Assembly (NCBI GenBank): GCA_028818695.1
Contig: JAPPNK010000021.1
Span: 81,245 to 145,244 of the forward strand
DNA: 64,000 nucleotides
Reading direction: 5' to 3'
Source: Candidatus Poribacteria bacterium
GTDB taxonomy: Bacteria; Poribacteria; WGA-4E; GCA-2687025
Position numbers and translations under genes: made by a program
In this document: positions 46,501 to 53,900 of the stretch, piece after piece
Numbering within the stretch: the stretch's first letter is position 1
Layout: each line of letters begins with the position of its first letter
The notes under the pieces: model-generated
Database searches by the model: none
Told to the model about the DNA's origin: nothing
What the model saw: only the letters and a program-made list of their open reading frames with translations

Positions 46501-49500
46501 CACATCAACGCTCACCATGACTGACTGCCCCGCCTCTTTAAGAGGCTCTGCAGTAGAGGTCAGCGTCGCCGCCGGATCAATCAGATCCACAAGGTTCAGC
46601 GTCAGCATCTTGACAATCTGTTCGCCCGCTTCGGATGTAACCGTCAGCGTCACTTCATGCTCGCCAAGGTCTTCCGCGCTCTCGTAGGTCTTGGAGAACG
46701 TTTCAAGGTCGGGGAACAGTTCATCAGGGGTCAACGCCAAGGTTAACCCTGCGCTTTCCGGCGTCACAACGCCGTCAGGCCCGTTCACAACGACCGTCAT
46801 GCCTGTGGAGGCGACGCCGTTTTCGTCGTAAGGCACTTCCAACGTCTCCGCGCTGAACTCAACATCCACGAAGGTGACCGGAACCGATATAGGCGTATCC
46901 GCATCGTTCGTGTTGTCGGAGGTGTCCATAACATGGAAGGTGATGTTCACCAGCGCCGGCGCTGGATCGTCGCCTTCCTGCATGTAGGTGTAGGCGAAGA
47001 CGCCCGAAGCCGTCTCTTCCGCTGTCGGAGCTCTCGATTCGAGAACTTCGCCGTCGGCTCTCCATTCAATCGATGCGATTTCAGTGTTTTCCACCACCTC
47101 AACGCCCACGTCAACAGGCTGCCCAACCAACTCAAGCGGCTCCGCAACCGAGGTCAAGGTCGCCATCGGAGCGATCAGGTCGACAAGCGCCACCGTCAAC
47201 GACTGGCTCACCGTCTGTCCGTCGGCGTTTGTCACCGTCGCTGTCAGCTCATGGTCGCCGAGGTCTTCCGCCGTCTCATATGTCTTCATGAATGTAGACG
47301 TTTCGGAGGATACTCCATCCGTCAGCATCAACTCATACACGCTGTCGCTGAAGTCTATCATTCCGTCAGGCCCTATCGCTGTCAAGGTGATGCCAACGGT
47401 TGCGACGCCGTTCTCATCGTATTCCGCCTGATTCGCGACGGTTGCGAATTGCAGGTCAAGCACATCAATCGTCCTGACCTCGCTCGTGGAGTTGCCCGCC
47501 ACGTCCGTCACAACCAGCGTCACGGGAACGCGTCCCACTTCGCTGAACGACATCGTTGCGGTATCGCCTGTCATATCGACGGTCTCGTCCGACCAGAAGT
47601 CCCACTCAATCGATGCGACGGCCGTGTTGTCTGAAACATCGGCTGTCAGCGTTTCGTCCTCGTTCACCAACGCCAACGGGCCAACCGGCATGATGGAGTT
47701 GATCTTCGGACTTGTTTCATCCACCACGTTCAGCATCAGTGTGCGGCTTGCCTTGTCGCCCGCTGAAACGGTGACCATCACAGGGCCGCTGTCCGACGAG
47801 AAATACATCTCTTCAGCGTAGGCCGTACTAAAGGTGCCAATGGTTCCGTTCACAACGAAAGAACCCGCGTCCGAGGCGAATGTCAGCGCAACGCCCGCGC
47901 TCGCCGAGCCGGTCACCATCGCTTCCACTGTCGCCGAAGCGACGCCTCTCTCGTTATACGGAGCTTTTATGGGCGTTCCAGCGTCCACCGATTCGCCGCC
48001 GACGCTCAGATCTATCACAACGCCGGTCAAGAGAATATCGGCGTTCTGCAAAAGTCCGTCAATCACCGACTGCGAGTCGAGAACAATCTCTTTGCCCGCT
48101 AGTACCATCCCGTTCGGATCAATCGCTTCGACGAGCAGAATATCGCCCGTGTTGGCAACATCTCCCATCATGAACCCGCCGACATCGCTGGCGCGCAGCG
48201 TCGCGCTGTAGCTGCCGTTCGTGACGGCATTGTTCGCGCTAACCAGGCTGGTGGAGCGGCGGCTTAAGTTCGTCACGCGCACCGTGGAGCCGTCTGGCGC
48301 CTCTTCAATTCCCACGTCGGCTGCGACCATACCGGCGATCACAAAGAAGAAATGATCCGACATCGCCGGCAGCGAGGTGAGAATGTCGCTGAAGTCAAAC
48401 GCGCCGCCAATGATCTCTTGCGAGGTGACAGGTCGGCTCATCGTTGCGACGATGTTGCCGTTGTCCCGGACCTCAACGCTCACCATGTCGCCCGTCCTAG
48501 TCATAAACGGGCTGATACCGGGCAGATTGACAAAGGTTACTGTGAAGACGCCCGGTTCATTCGGATCGTTGATCATCAGGTTTTCGCTGTAATCGCCGAC
48601 GGTGACATACGCCGTCAAGCCGAGCGCCGGCGACACCGGGGCGGCTCCGTCCGAGTATTTCACAACGCCGCTCACCAGCAAACTTTCGCTGCGCGCGTCA
48701 ACCGAAGTTAGAACAGGCTCCAGCTCAATCTCGCCGTTAATGATCTGCTCAGAGGTGGCTATGTAAGTGTATTCGTCGCCCGCCACGACCGTGCCGTCTT
48801 GGTCAAACACGGCGATGCGGATCAGATCGCCTGTTGTCACTTCAAACGCCGCGCCCCCTGGAACGCTGGCGAAGACCGCCTCAAACTCTCCGGGAGCCGC
48901 TGCGTCGTTCAGCATTGTTCGCTGCGAGGCTGCGCCGACAGAAATCTCTACCGTCAAACGCTCGCTCGGAAGAACCGCTGCTGTTCCGTCTGAATACTGC
49001 ACCAAGCCTTTTACAACGAAGTTGGACGCCCTAGCCTTCAGGCTTGTCTCAACGTCCACAATGACGACCGTCGCGTTCACTTCAGCCGCCGTCAAACGCC
49101 GCTCAACCATGGTTGATTCGTTGGAAACAGGATCGGTCACCGTCACTCGAATCAGGTCGTTTGAGCTCGCGACGACCGCGTTCGGATCGGCAGGATTAAA
49201 GAAGGTTGCGGTGTACCGTCCTGGACCGTCATCGCCTGTCGCGCTCGTTGCGGCCGCGCCTGTCGTCACGTTTTCCACCATGACAGAAAGGCCGTTCGGA
49301 GCCGCATGCGTTCTGTCAAGATAGGTCGCCAGACCTTTCACCACCAAGAGGGTCGTTTCAGCTTCAGGTTCGCCCCTCACGGACAACATCGCCGAGGCCG
49401 GCGTCAACGCTCCGTAGGCGAATTCAACCGACGCGACCGCGTCTTCTCGCACCAACGGGGAGGTGAAGACCGCAGAATATGTGCCGTCTCCGCCGTCCGT

Positions 49501-50664
49501 CACATCGCCGAGAGAGCCGCCGCCCGTGAGCGTCGCCATCACGTTCGCAAGCCCTGAAACGCCGTTGCCATTCGCGTCTTCGATGGTGGCTGTGAACATC
49601 GCAGTGGTGATGCTGTCGCCGCGTATTTCCGTCGGATCAACCGCGGCAGCGATGCTGGCCGGCGCGCCCGGCGTCAAAGTCAAGCTCGCGGCGCCTTGAT
49701 CGCCCGCCGAAGCCGTGACGCTGATTGCGGCGGTTCCTGCTGTCGTCCCCGCGGTATAGGTTGCCGTATAGGTTCCGTCGCCGTTGTTCGTAACACTGCT
49801 CACGGTGCCTAATGTGGCGCGTATCGTTAACGTTTCGTTCGCAACTACTGCGCCGTCGCGCATCAGCGTCGCCATGATAGCCGCCGTGGAGGCTCCGTCG
49901 GCGACAATTTCCATCGGCTCAATCGACACCATCACATCCGCTGGGACGCCCGTAACGGAGACGGTCGCTTTGCCAGAATCGGCGCCGTATGTAACGGTAA
50001 CGGTTGCCGTCACATCTTGGCTTGTTAAAGGAGCGGTGAAGACTGCCTGATGCATCCCGCTGCCCAAACTTGTGAAGTCGCTAAGCGATCCGACCGACGT
50101 CGTTACGTCCAAATCTGGATCGTCAACGAGCGCTCCTGAGGAGTCCATCACCGTAACGACAAGAGTCGCGGTGGATACACCGTCGCCTCTCACCTCCGCC
50201 TCCTGGAATTCGACCGAGAGGCCCGATTCGGTCATACCAATGGCGACCTCTCCTGCGTCCAGCTCAGCCTGGGTGATAGCCCGCCGTAGAGACGACCAGG
50301 GCGATTCCACTCCGTTGACCGTCTGCGTCGCTCGAATAGAAACCACATCCCCGGCTTTCGGAATCAGCACCTGCTGGAAAATTCCCAAGTCAAGGTCGGT
50401 GAGCGTAGCGCTATAGGAGCCAGGATTAGAGGCGTCCTCAATAAGCGCCTGTTCCTGCGCCGCTTGCGACCCCTCCGCAGCGCTTGTGTTCTGGAACACA
50501 ACCTTCAAGCCGCTCGCAGCGTTCCCGTCCCTATCGGTCAGGGAGACCGTCACCTCAAAATTCGAGATCTGTTGCGCAGCTGCGGTCGCCGCGCTCCCAA
50601 AAACCAGTCCAATCGCCGCAATCCAGACGACCGCTGTCTTGAAATACGACTGAAAATCGCGCAT
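37546..50664 (-). CDS. Giant secreted multi-Ig protein (4372 aa) with T9SS-type C-terminal sorting domain
   Basis: After a signal peptide (AVVWIAAIGLVFGSAATAAA) the protein is almost all beta-sandwich modules. In order: a DRDGNAASGL-type module shared with the other giant; invasin-like Big domains (residues ~150-470); several 95-110 residue modules ending GDLIRI(A/T)V..D; PKD-like domains (ADVSDNTAVASIEWDFW); a wide fibronectin-like middle; then about 12 Ig-like repeats of ~93 residues, six of them near identical. The last ~85 residues (VVPNPFEKDVAVWV...IYDLNGRLVAE...GVYICQV) are a type A/FlgD-like sorting tail, ending KMAKIR. It is probably a cell-surface filament or adhesin. ATG at 50664 has GGAGGC; the frame opens 11 codons earlier. 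Three helical inserts are annotated separately. Confidence 0.9.
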   Translation of the reverse strand: MRDFQSYFKTAVVWIAAIGLVFGSAATAAAQQISNFEVTVSLTDRDGNAASGLKVVFQNTSAAEGSQAAQEQALIEDASNPGSYSATLTDLDLGIFQQVLIPKAGDVVSIRATQTVNGVESPWSSLRRAITQAELDAGEVAIGMTESGLSVEFQEAEVRGDGVSTATLVVTVMDSSGALVDDPDLDVTTSVGSLSDFTSLGSGMHQAVFTAPLTSQDVTATVTVTYGADSGKATVSVTGVPADVMVSIEPMEIVADGASTAAIMATLMRDGAVVANETLTIRATLGTVSSVTNNGDGTYTATYTAGTTAGTAAISVTASAGDQGAASLTLTPGAPASIAAAVDPTEIRGDSITTAMFTATIEDANGNGVSGLANVMATLTGGGSLGDVTDGGDGTYSAVFTSPLVREDAVASVEFAYGALTPASAMLSVRGEPEAETTLLVVKGLATYLDRTHAAPNGLSVMVENVTTGAAATSATGDDGPGRYTATFFNPADPNAVVASSNDLIRVTVTDPVSNESTMVERRLTAAEVNATVVIVDVETSLKARASNFVVKGLVQYSDGTAAVLPSERLTVEISVGAASQRTMLNDAAAPGEFEAVFASVPGGAAFEVTTGDLIRIAVFDQDGTVVAGDEYTYIATSEQIINGEIELEPVLTSVDARSESLLVSGVVKYSDGAAPVSPALGLTAYVTVGDYSENLMINDPNEPGVFTVTFVNLPGISPFMTRTGDMVSVEVRDNGNIVATMSRPVTSQEIIGGAFDFSDILTSLPAMSDHFFFVIAGMVAADVGIEEAPDGSTVRVTNLSRRSTSLVSANNAVTNGSYSATLRASDVGGFMMGDVANTGDILLVEAIDPNGMVLAGKEIVLDSQSVIDGLLQNADILLTGVVIDLSVGGESVDAGTPIKAPYNERGVASATVEAMVTGSASAGVALTFASDAGSFVVNGTIGTFSTAYAEEMYFSSDSGPVMVTVSAGDKASRTLMLNVVDETSPKINSIMPVGPLALVNEDETLTADVSDNTAVASIEWDFWSDETVDMTGDTATMSFSEVGRVPVTLVVTDVAGNSTSEVRTIDVLDLQFATVANQAEYDENGVATVGITLTAIGPDGMIDFSDSVYELMLTDGVSSETSTFMKTYETAEDLGDHELTATVTNADGQTVSQSLTVALVDLIAPMATLTSVAEPLELVGQPVDVGVEVVENTEIASIEWRADGEVLESRAPTAEETASGVFAYTYMQEGDDPAPALVNITFHVMDTSDNTNDADTPISVPVTFVDVEFSAETLEVPYDENGVASTGMTVVVNGPDGVVTPESAGLTLALTPDELFPDLETFSKTYESAEDLGEHEVTLTVTSEAGEQIVKMLTLNLVDLIDPAATLTSTAEPLKEAGQSVMVSVDVVENTEIASIEWRVDGEAVETRMPEADETAFSYTYMQEGDPAPAHVVVSFHVEDTSGNRNDSAESGEATPINVPITFVDITFSAPDLGPDMEVAYDENGVAETNIMAGVMGPDGDLPMGGEGLRYELAPAELFTDAYNFMKAYESVDDLGPHEVSLTVTSPAGEMIVKTMMLTLVDNMPPMVSAIAADSTNQDGIPFILVNRDLTLSASASDNTEILTVEWVFPDKTIEGMLDADGNTSVTRIFEEPGDFVATLRVVDAGGNEETSETMVKVRRVEVGGLALDSRGAAEFILSLLQSPLVNDLLTANGLPTIPMLLGDDYTTEDVLRLLNSPEVMAALQQAGLTLPNLPAMLNPVIVPNMEDLYLENFGNALFVPSLETWDNLGGVAGGSYRIENGLTLTGHKLSLFAVAPKAMEVIVTLHGSDGTTYSASGMSAEETGTFQHEFAIDEELFLGTLPAWPASESSPVQEVTLRLSANGIDGPYMSVPLTKEMRMAGGYAEPVWSATEMLNAGGTYYYYYVVEMTHQIPVGGGKRTAKMLVIPDPRNLQLAPTIDIGSLSIADIQDVADTGRVPLVSKFSVPGADGLWTLNFDLNQIPDGDYEVSVTVDGEPGFDGGTRPLSINRTPEPVSDVTVEAVNGATHYIDENGAVVTTNANNEGALSLTAEAMTGGADIYDRTSVIFQVRPVTGEPTVDFWTTVGINMSVTPIMEGLANDNFLPLIVYANQIAGGLLGRIGPEMVRTEMMDYPQVGSYLIRAVSIDQFSNMSMSNPQAVEVVPRTVGEFNVSYLGIGNLKGNEAERYISADVPKDGSVAADDFRIWSDTTQANVTIRSLRDVSIPLTRVALQSSTDGGATWTDLKVYEEADLAAVDASWMSDMTSHMIDGVQLVTSGVTEYRLRVMAENRLMISGVGPETVLVVDALPIPVAPEVLAFAAAQAEGTSVSPDSGGARDQLVLTVDTPFNMLPKAPSIVLEISADGGQTFSPLAMEMGGPEAGTIPENDHMMAGETPEVGVNRTTWTGVWDTTMVEDTVENMEPEARDASMDDNPYMIRASLMGEGGTAYMSETLTIPVDNVDDVPPISSTVVTMVEREAKTPGTFEAVDANEDGSYTVRSDVRITASVTAGYLTIEGGEVALVVVDESGAVMDMLGDAAPVVEGQESYSFVFDSTAFPNGALRLAVLATDASGNQELTVMDTTVVANIANILISGLLPDDPGVYEAIRLTRTGVLMTNNRTFATPQADRPISGMTMIELDTENAMTAEAYISANMADLMDEALVDATPMVAVGENGAFQLPLDVSGLADGEYYVRIVLAASPNVFAPLAPVAFTVDNTAPPLTIEAPASGTAVNTRPTILSEGYEDPTGIVTVGLTLSTTSGDVQFTGFAGGNADMRLAGNEDLVNADGMTTDGLMFAAPQIRYVTPSDVRHASGSYMATGTATDYAGNVATVSVVYVIEQDATAPTVTAYSPTGIISTRTPTVSVSFTEDNSGVTAEGVSIKVRDSAGNAVAGTTTLQAIPLHLGEDYTADDILEALNSPEIMEDLQQDSGPQLSGVVSFIADEDLANGAYSVVASVADVEGNESPVSWEFTVYVDDNPPVITEFSPTGTIETADTTLSATFYDEMEVTSVTFTVDDGEPMDADEIADNTSATLAVTGLADGSHTVVVTATDALGNVGSGQFSFTVSLDLEPPVITAFSPTGVVEMPDATLAATFSDASEVMSVTFAVDGGEAMEAVIANNTSATLDVTGLSDGDHMVMVTATDEHGNVGSAEYHFTVSLDLEAPVITAFSPTGVVESPDTTLAVVFSDASKVTSVTFAVDGGDAMDAVVGLALDAQSAANLVVSLIGTPVLDGLLVANGLPTTEEILAQGDLYTRETLLQLLELPEVMSALDQVGVPLSLLSAILNGELAGNTSATLDVTGLSDGGHTVMVTATDEHGNVGFAEYQFTVSLDLEPPVITTVSPTGVVEMPDATLAVSLSDASMVTSVTFSVDGGDAMDAMISDDNTSATLDVMGLSDGDHMVMVTAMDEHGNVGSAEYQFTVSLDLEPPVITTVSPTGVVEMPDATLAVSLSDASMVTSVTFSVDGGAAMDAMISEDNTSATLDVTGLSDGDHMVMVTAMDEHGNVGSAEYQFTVSLDLEPPVITTVSPTGVVEMPDATLAVSLSDASMVTSVTFSVDGGDAMDAMISDDNTSATLDVTGLSDGDHMVMVTAMDEHGNVGSAEYQFTVSLDLEPPVITTVSPTGVVEMPDATLAVSLSDASMVTSVTFSVDGGAAMDAMISEDNTSATLDVTGLSDGDHMVMVTATDEHGNVGSAEYQFTVSLDLEPPVITTVSPTGVVEMPDATLAVSLSDASMVTSVTFSVDGGDAMDAMISDDNTSATLDVTDLSDGDHMVMVTATDEHGNVGSAEYQFTVSLDLEPPVITTVSPTGVVEMPDATLAVSLSDASMVTSVTFSVDGGAAMDAMISEDNTSATLDVTGLSDGDHMVMVTATDEHGNVGSAEYQFTVSLDLEPPVITTVSPTGTVESADTTLAVVFSDASNVTSVTFSVDGGDAMDAASISDNTMARLPVTGLSDGDHMVMVTATDEHGNVGSAEYQFTVSLDTTAPIITSISPTGVVRTADTTLAVNFFDDSEVDSVTFSVDGGAAMDAAEIIDNSRAHLPVDGLSQGSHTVVVTATDEHGNKASAQYSFLVEIDMIPPTIVTMTPAGYVRSLRPLIAATFTDNLAGVDADSVVLMVDGAAVNADVTDSSVSYQPSADLATGTHEVMLTLADALGNETSTSWTFTIETTPPSILSVAPRDGEKVGKNVAARTDVVVSAYYIDADSGIDVDSVELTVTLNGNRVAGTIESRTESGVAWMAQNVLRAGIYTATVSIADNLGNATEHSWSFIVEEEEAITIPVRVVPNPFEKDVAVWVGLGKEAEVRVRIYDLNGRLVAERPGQILLPGRHAIDLSQEICNYGRGVYICQVIVDAADRERVVKIVKMAKIR
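39008..40682 (-). repeat. Six near-identical 279-bp tandem repeats in three 558-bp pairs
   Basis: Inside the 4372-aa gene, units of 93 codons recur at exact 279-bp steps (for example the same ATG-containing site at 39059, 39338, 39617, 39896, 40175 and 40454). Units alternate between GGDAMDAMISDD and GGAAMDAMISED, giving a higher-order period of 558 bp. The three copies nearest the N-terminus have TAMDEH and the other three TATDEH. More diverged relatives extend over about 38.4-41.7 kb. Confidence 0.95.
40788..41034 (-). repeat. In-frame helical insertion module, copy C
   Basis: About 80 codons interrupt an Ig-like repeat. The repeat reads GGDAMDAV before the insert and AGNTSATLDVTGL after it, where sister repeats are continuous. 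The insert (GLALDAQSAANLVVSL...LLVANGLPTTEEIL...LLELPEVMSALDQVGV...LNGEL) is predicted helical and Leu-rich, unlike the beta-sandwich around it. Confidence 0.8.
41870..41965 (-). repeat. In-frame helical insertion module, short copy A
   Basis: About 32 codons (AIPLHLGEDYTADDILEALNSPEIMEDLQQ) sit inside another Ig-like domain, between AGNAVAGTTTLQ and GPQLSGVVSF. They match only the central part of copies B and C (DDYTTEDVLRLLNSPEVMAALQQ in B). Confidence 0.75.
45440..45672 (-). repeat. Helical module, copy B, at a domain junction
   Basis: About 78 codons (GLALDSRGAAEFILSLLQ...LLTANGLPTIPMLLGDDY...LLNSPEVMAALQQAGL...PAMLNPV) lie between the end of a PKD-like domain and the next module. It is clearly homologous in protein sequence to copy C, 4.6 kb away, in the same order and length. 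Confidence 0.8.
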
Positions 50665-50982
50665 CCGTTGCCTCCATAAAACAAGTGGTCTTGTCATGAT
50701 CGTACCCTACGAAAATTGCTGTTTAAGTTCTGAAAATGAAAAACCGTCAAATCCGATCTCCTAAACCGCCTGCCGCCGAAACCCGAACACACATACAGCA
50801 TACAACGCATCGCTTTCGAATGCTACTTTTTTTATCCGACACAACAGCGACGCTATCTACCGCTCCATATCATGCGACAGAACTGCCGGCGTTTCAAGTA
50901 TATTCTTTTGCCTCTCCGCTTACAAGGCAACGGGAGAGGAGGGACAAACCCTGCCTCTCCCGCTCAGCCTCGCATATGAGAC
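50665..50982. other. Intergenic region between the two giant genes
   Basis: 318 bp, AT-richer than the surroundings (50700-50930). It holds the ribosome site of the 4372-aa gene, the hairpin after the 3830-aa gene, and a possible weak minus-strand promoter: TTGACG near 50743-50748 with a poor -10 about 17 bases on. No gene is seen. Confidence 0.5.
50931..50962 (-). terminator. Hairpin downstream of the 3830-aa giant gene
   Basis: CGGGAGAGG (50931-50939) pairs perfectly with CCTCTCCCG (50954-50962), 21 bp after the stop. There is no T run on the minus strand. It could reduce read-through or protect the long mRNA. Confidence 0.5.
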
Positions 50983-53900
50983 CTATTTCAGGATCATCAT
51001 CCGACGCAGCTGGCTGAACGAACCCGCCTCAATGCGGTAGATATACAAACCGCTTGCGACCGGCTCGCCCAGCGCGTTGCGACCGTCCCAATACGCCGCC
51101 TTGGAACGGCTATGGTAGGTGCCCGCCGGAAGCTGACCCAACTCTAGCGTCCGAACCGTCTGACCAGCGGCGTTGTAGATCGTCACCGTCACGCGGCTCG
51201 GCTTGGCCAACTGGAACGGAATCCACGTCTCTGGGTTGAACGGATTCGGATAGTTCGGCAGCAATGCCGTCCGATCCGGAACCGCGCTCAACAACAGCTG
51301 ACCCAGATCCAAGCGACCGCTCTCAATATTTTCCTTGCTGAGAACGATGCGCGTTTTCGGAATGCCGCCAAACGCGCCGCTCGGATCCACAACCTGAACC
51401 TCAAACTGATCGGACGCCTCGTAACGCCCGCCTTTAAGGTCCAGCATCGCCGCCGAGAAGCGGCCGCTGCCAGCCGTTGCGCCAACCTTCTCCGTCATCT
51501 TCTGACCTGTCCGCAGATTCGTCACGGACACCTCAAGCCCGTTCAGAGCAGCCATCGTGTCCTCGCGAGCCAGCGAGCCTTCGATCATCAACAGCGGCGT
51601 CGAAGTCGGACGCAGATGTTTCACGGATGCCGCAGTAGACGCCGGCGCGTTCTCCCACGGATCGCCCGCCATCGTCAAAGCCCATGGACCAGACGCGACC
51701 ACGATGAACCCTTGACCGCCTGTCACTGCGACATCGTTGCCCGGCGTCACCGCGATGAACTGCGCGTTGCCGTCGCTGTCCCGCGTCAACGCCAAAGTCG
51801 TCAATGTCACATTCGGCTGACCAAGATCCGCTATCTGGCTCGCCATTGCAACGCCGCCGTGGCGCGGAACGCCGATCAGATTGATGCCGCTTCGCAGCGG
51901 AACCGACTCGTTCAGCGGACCGCCTGTGAAGGTCACCGACGCAGCCTCCTTCATCAGAACCATGACGCCCGTCGAATCGTTCAACGGAAGATCCACCGCA
52001 GAACCGACCGCGCCGCCTGTGTAGGACACAAACTTCGAATCGTCGTTCAGCATCACAACCGCGCTGACAATGTCACCGCCGTTGTTGATCTTCCAGTAAA
52101 GGTCGCTCGCCCGATCCAGCCCGTCCTCGTTCACCGGGACATGAATCAGGTTCAACCCGGCGTTCAGGTTCAGGGTGAAGACCGTGTTCGCGCGCAACTC
52201 AATGCCGACCTCTATAGAGTAGCTGTTGCCGGCAGCATCGGTCAGCGTCACAATGACCATCTTATCGCCTGGCGACGCTTCGTTCTCCTGGCTTACCGTC
52301 ACTTCAGCCGAGTAAGAGCGGCCCTCTGCGCTCTCAGCAAGCGCGACCGCATCGACTTTTGTCGTGTCGACGTCGCTCACATCCGCCATAGCGGTCAAGC
52401 CCGACTCTTCCGAGGTCGCCGTGATCATGAAGGACAGGTTGTTGCGGATCGTCTCCTCGCTCAACATCGCCGTTCCCATCGGAGCGACCGTGTCGATCGT
52501 CAACGCGCCGCCATCATGCTCGGTCATATTGCCGATGCTGTCCGTCACTGTCACCGTCACGGCAGCGTCCTCAATGTCCGCGCCGTCCATGACCTCATAC
52601 ATGCCGGCGACCGCCATGAAACCCTCAGGAGCCTCGGCGTCCATAACAGGTTCTAGAGCGCCCGAAGCGCCTTCAACGCCTGCGACGCTGAACATCGCCG
52701 TTGAACCCGCTTCAATGTTCGCGCTCACCATCACGGTCTTGCCGGAGCCGGCTGGATTCGGCGACGCCATAATGTCCTGCGCCTCCGCCATGCTGTCGTA
52801 AAGGAATCTGGCAGTCTGCGAGCCGGCCGTCACCATCACCTCAGAGCCATGATCCATGACTGCTGTCAGAGGAATTGTCTGCTCGAAGCTGCCGTTCGCG
52901 TCCGCGTTCACCGTCACAGGCGACTCGCCTGCAACCGCGACCGAAACCGCTTCATTGGCTCCGTAGCCGCTCCCCATGACCGCAAGATCCGTGTCCGCGT
53001 TCGCCTTCGCCGCCGCGCTAAACGCAGGTCCGATCGTGTAAGCGCCCGAAACGCTCGCATCGCTCGTCGCCGAAGACACTCTTAGATCCTTAGCGCCCGA
53101 AGACACGGCAGGAATGGCGATCATCGCGGTGAAGGCGCCGTTGGCGTTCGTTGTGCCGCCTTCAACTTCCATCACAGCGTTGCCGCCGACGGAGAATGTC
53201 AACGCCTCGCTGGCGCCGTAGCCATGACCCGACACTTCCACTTCATTGCCGACCTGAACCGCTGTCCCGGCTGTCACGCCGGTGATGGTACCCAGAATCG
53301 TCAACGGCAACCGCGCCGAATCGTACTGCGTCGTCGCCGTCAGAGTCTGCGCGCCGCCGACCCATTCGCCGGGCGCCCAGTTGACCGTTGTCGAGAACTC
53401 GCCGTTCCCGTCCGTCGTCAATGCGGCGGTCGTCGCCGCCTTGCCGCCCAACATAAGTGTCAACGCGCGGGTGCGGCTGAAGCTCACCCCTTTTAAGGTG
53501 TAGTCTTGGCCGAGCTTCGCCTGCGTAATGCGCTCTTCGCCGTCATACAGGCGCAGCTCTGGCTTCACCGTGTAGCTGGTTGTCACAAGCTCGCCGCCGA
53601 CATAGATCGTCACAAGACCGCTCGGCATCGGCTTCCCGCCGTTCAGCGACGTCAAATTGACGCGCGCCTTGAAGCGGCCGGACAGGTCTGTGCGGATCGT
53701 TGCATATCCGCCGGAGTCCTGCTCTTTCTCGCCGACCTCCAGTATCTCAAGATCCGCATGCCTTACCTTCTGCCGCGTCCCGTTTTGGATCGAGCCATGC
53801 GCCAGCTCCACATTCCCGATGTTCTCAAGAATGCGCGTGTTGCCGTCGTTGTCCGCGGCGGTGCCTTCCAGTGTCAAGATGGCGTCGCCCGGACCTTCAG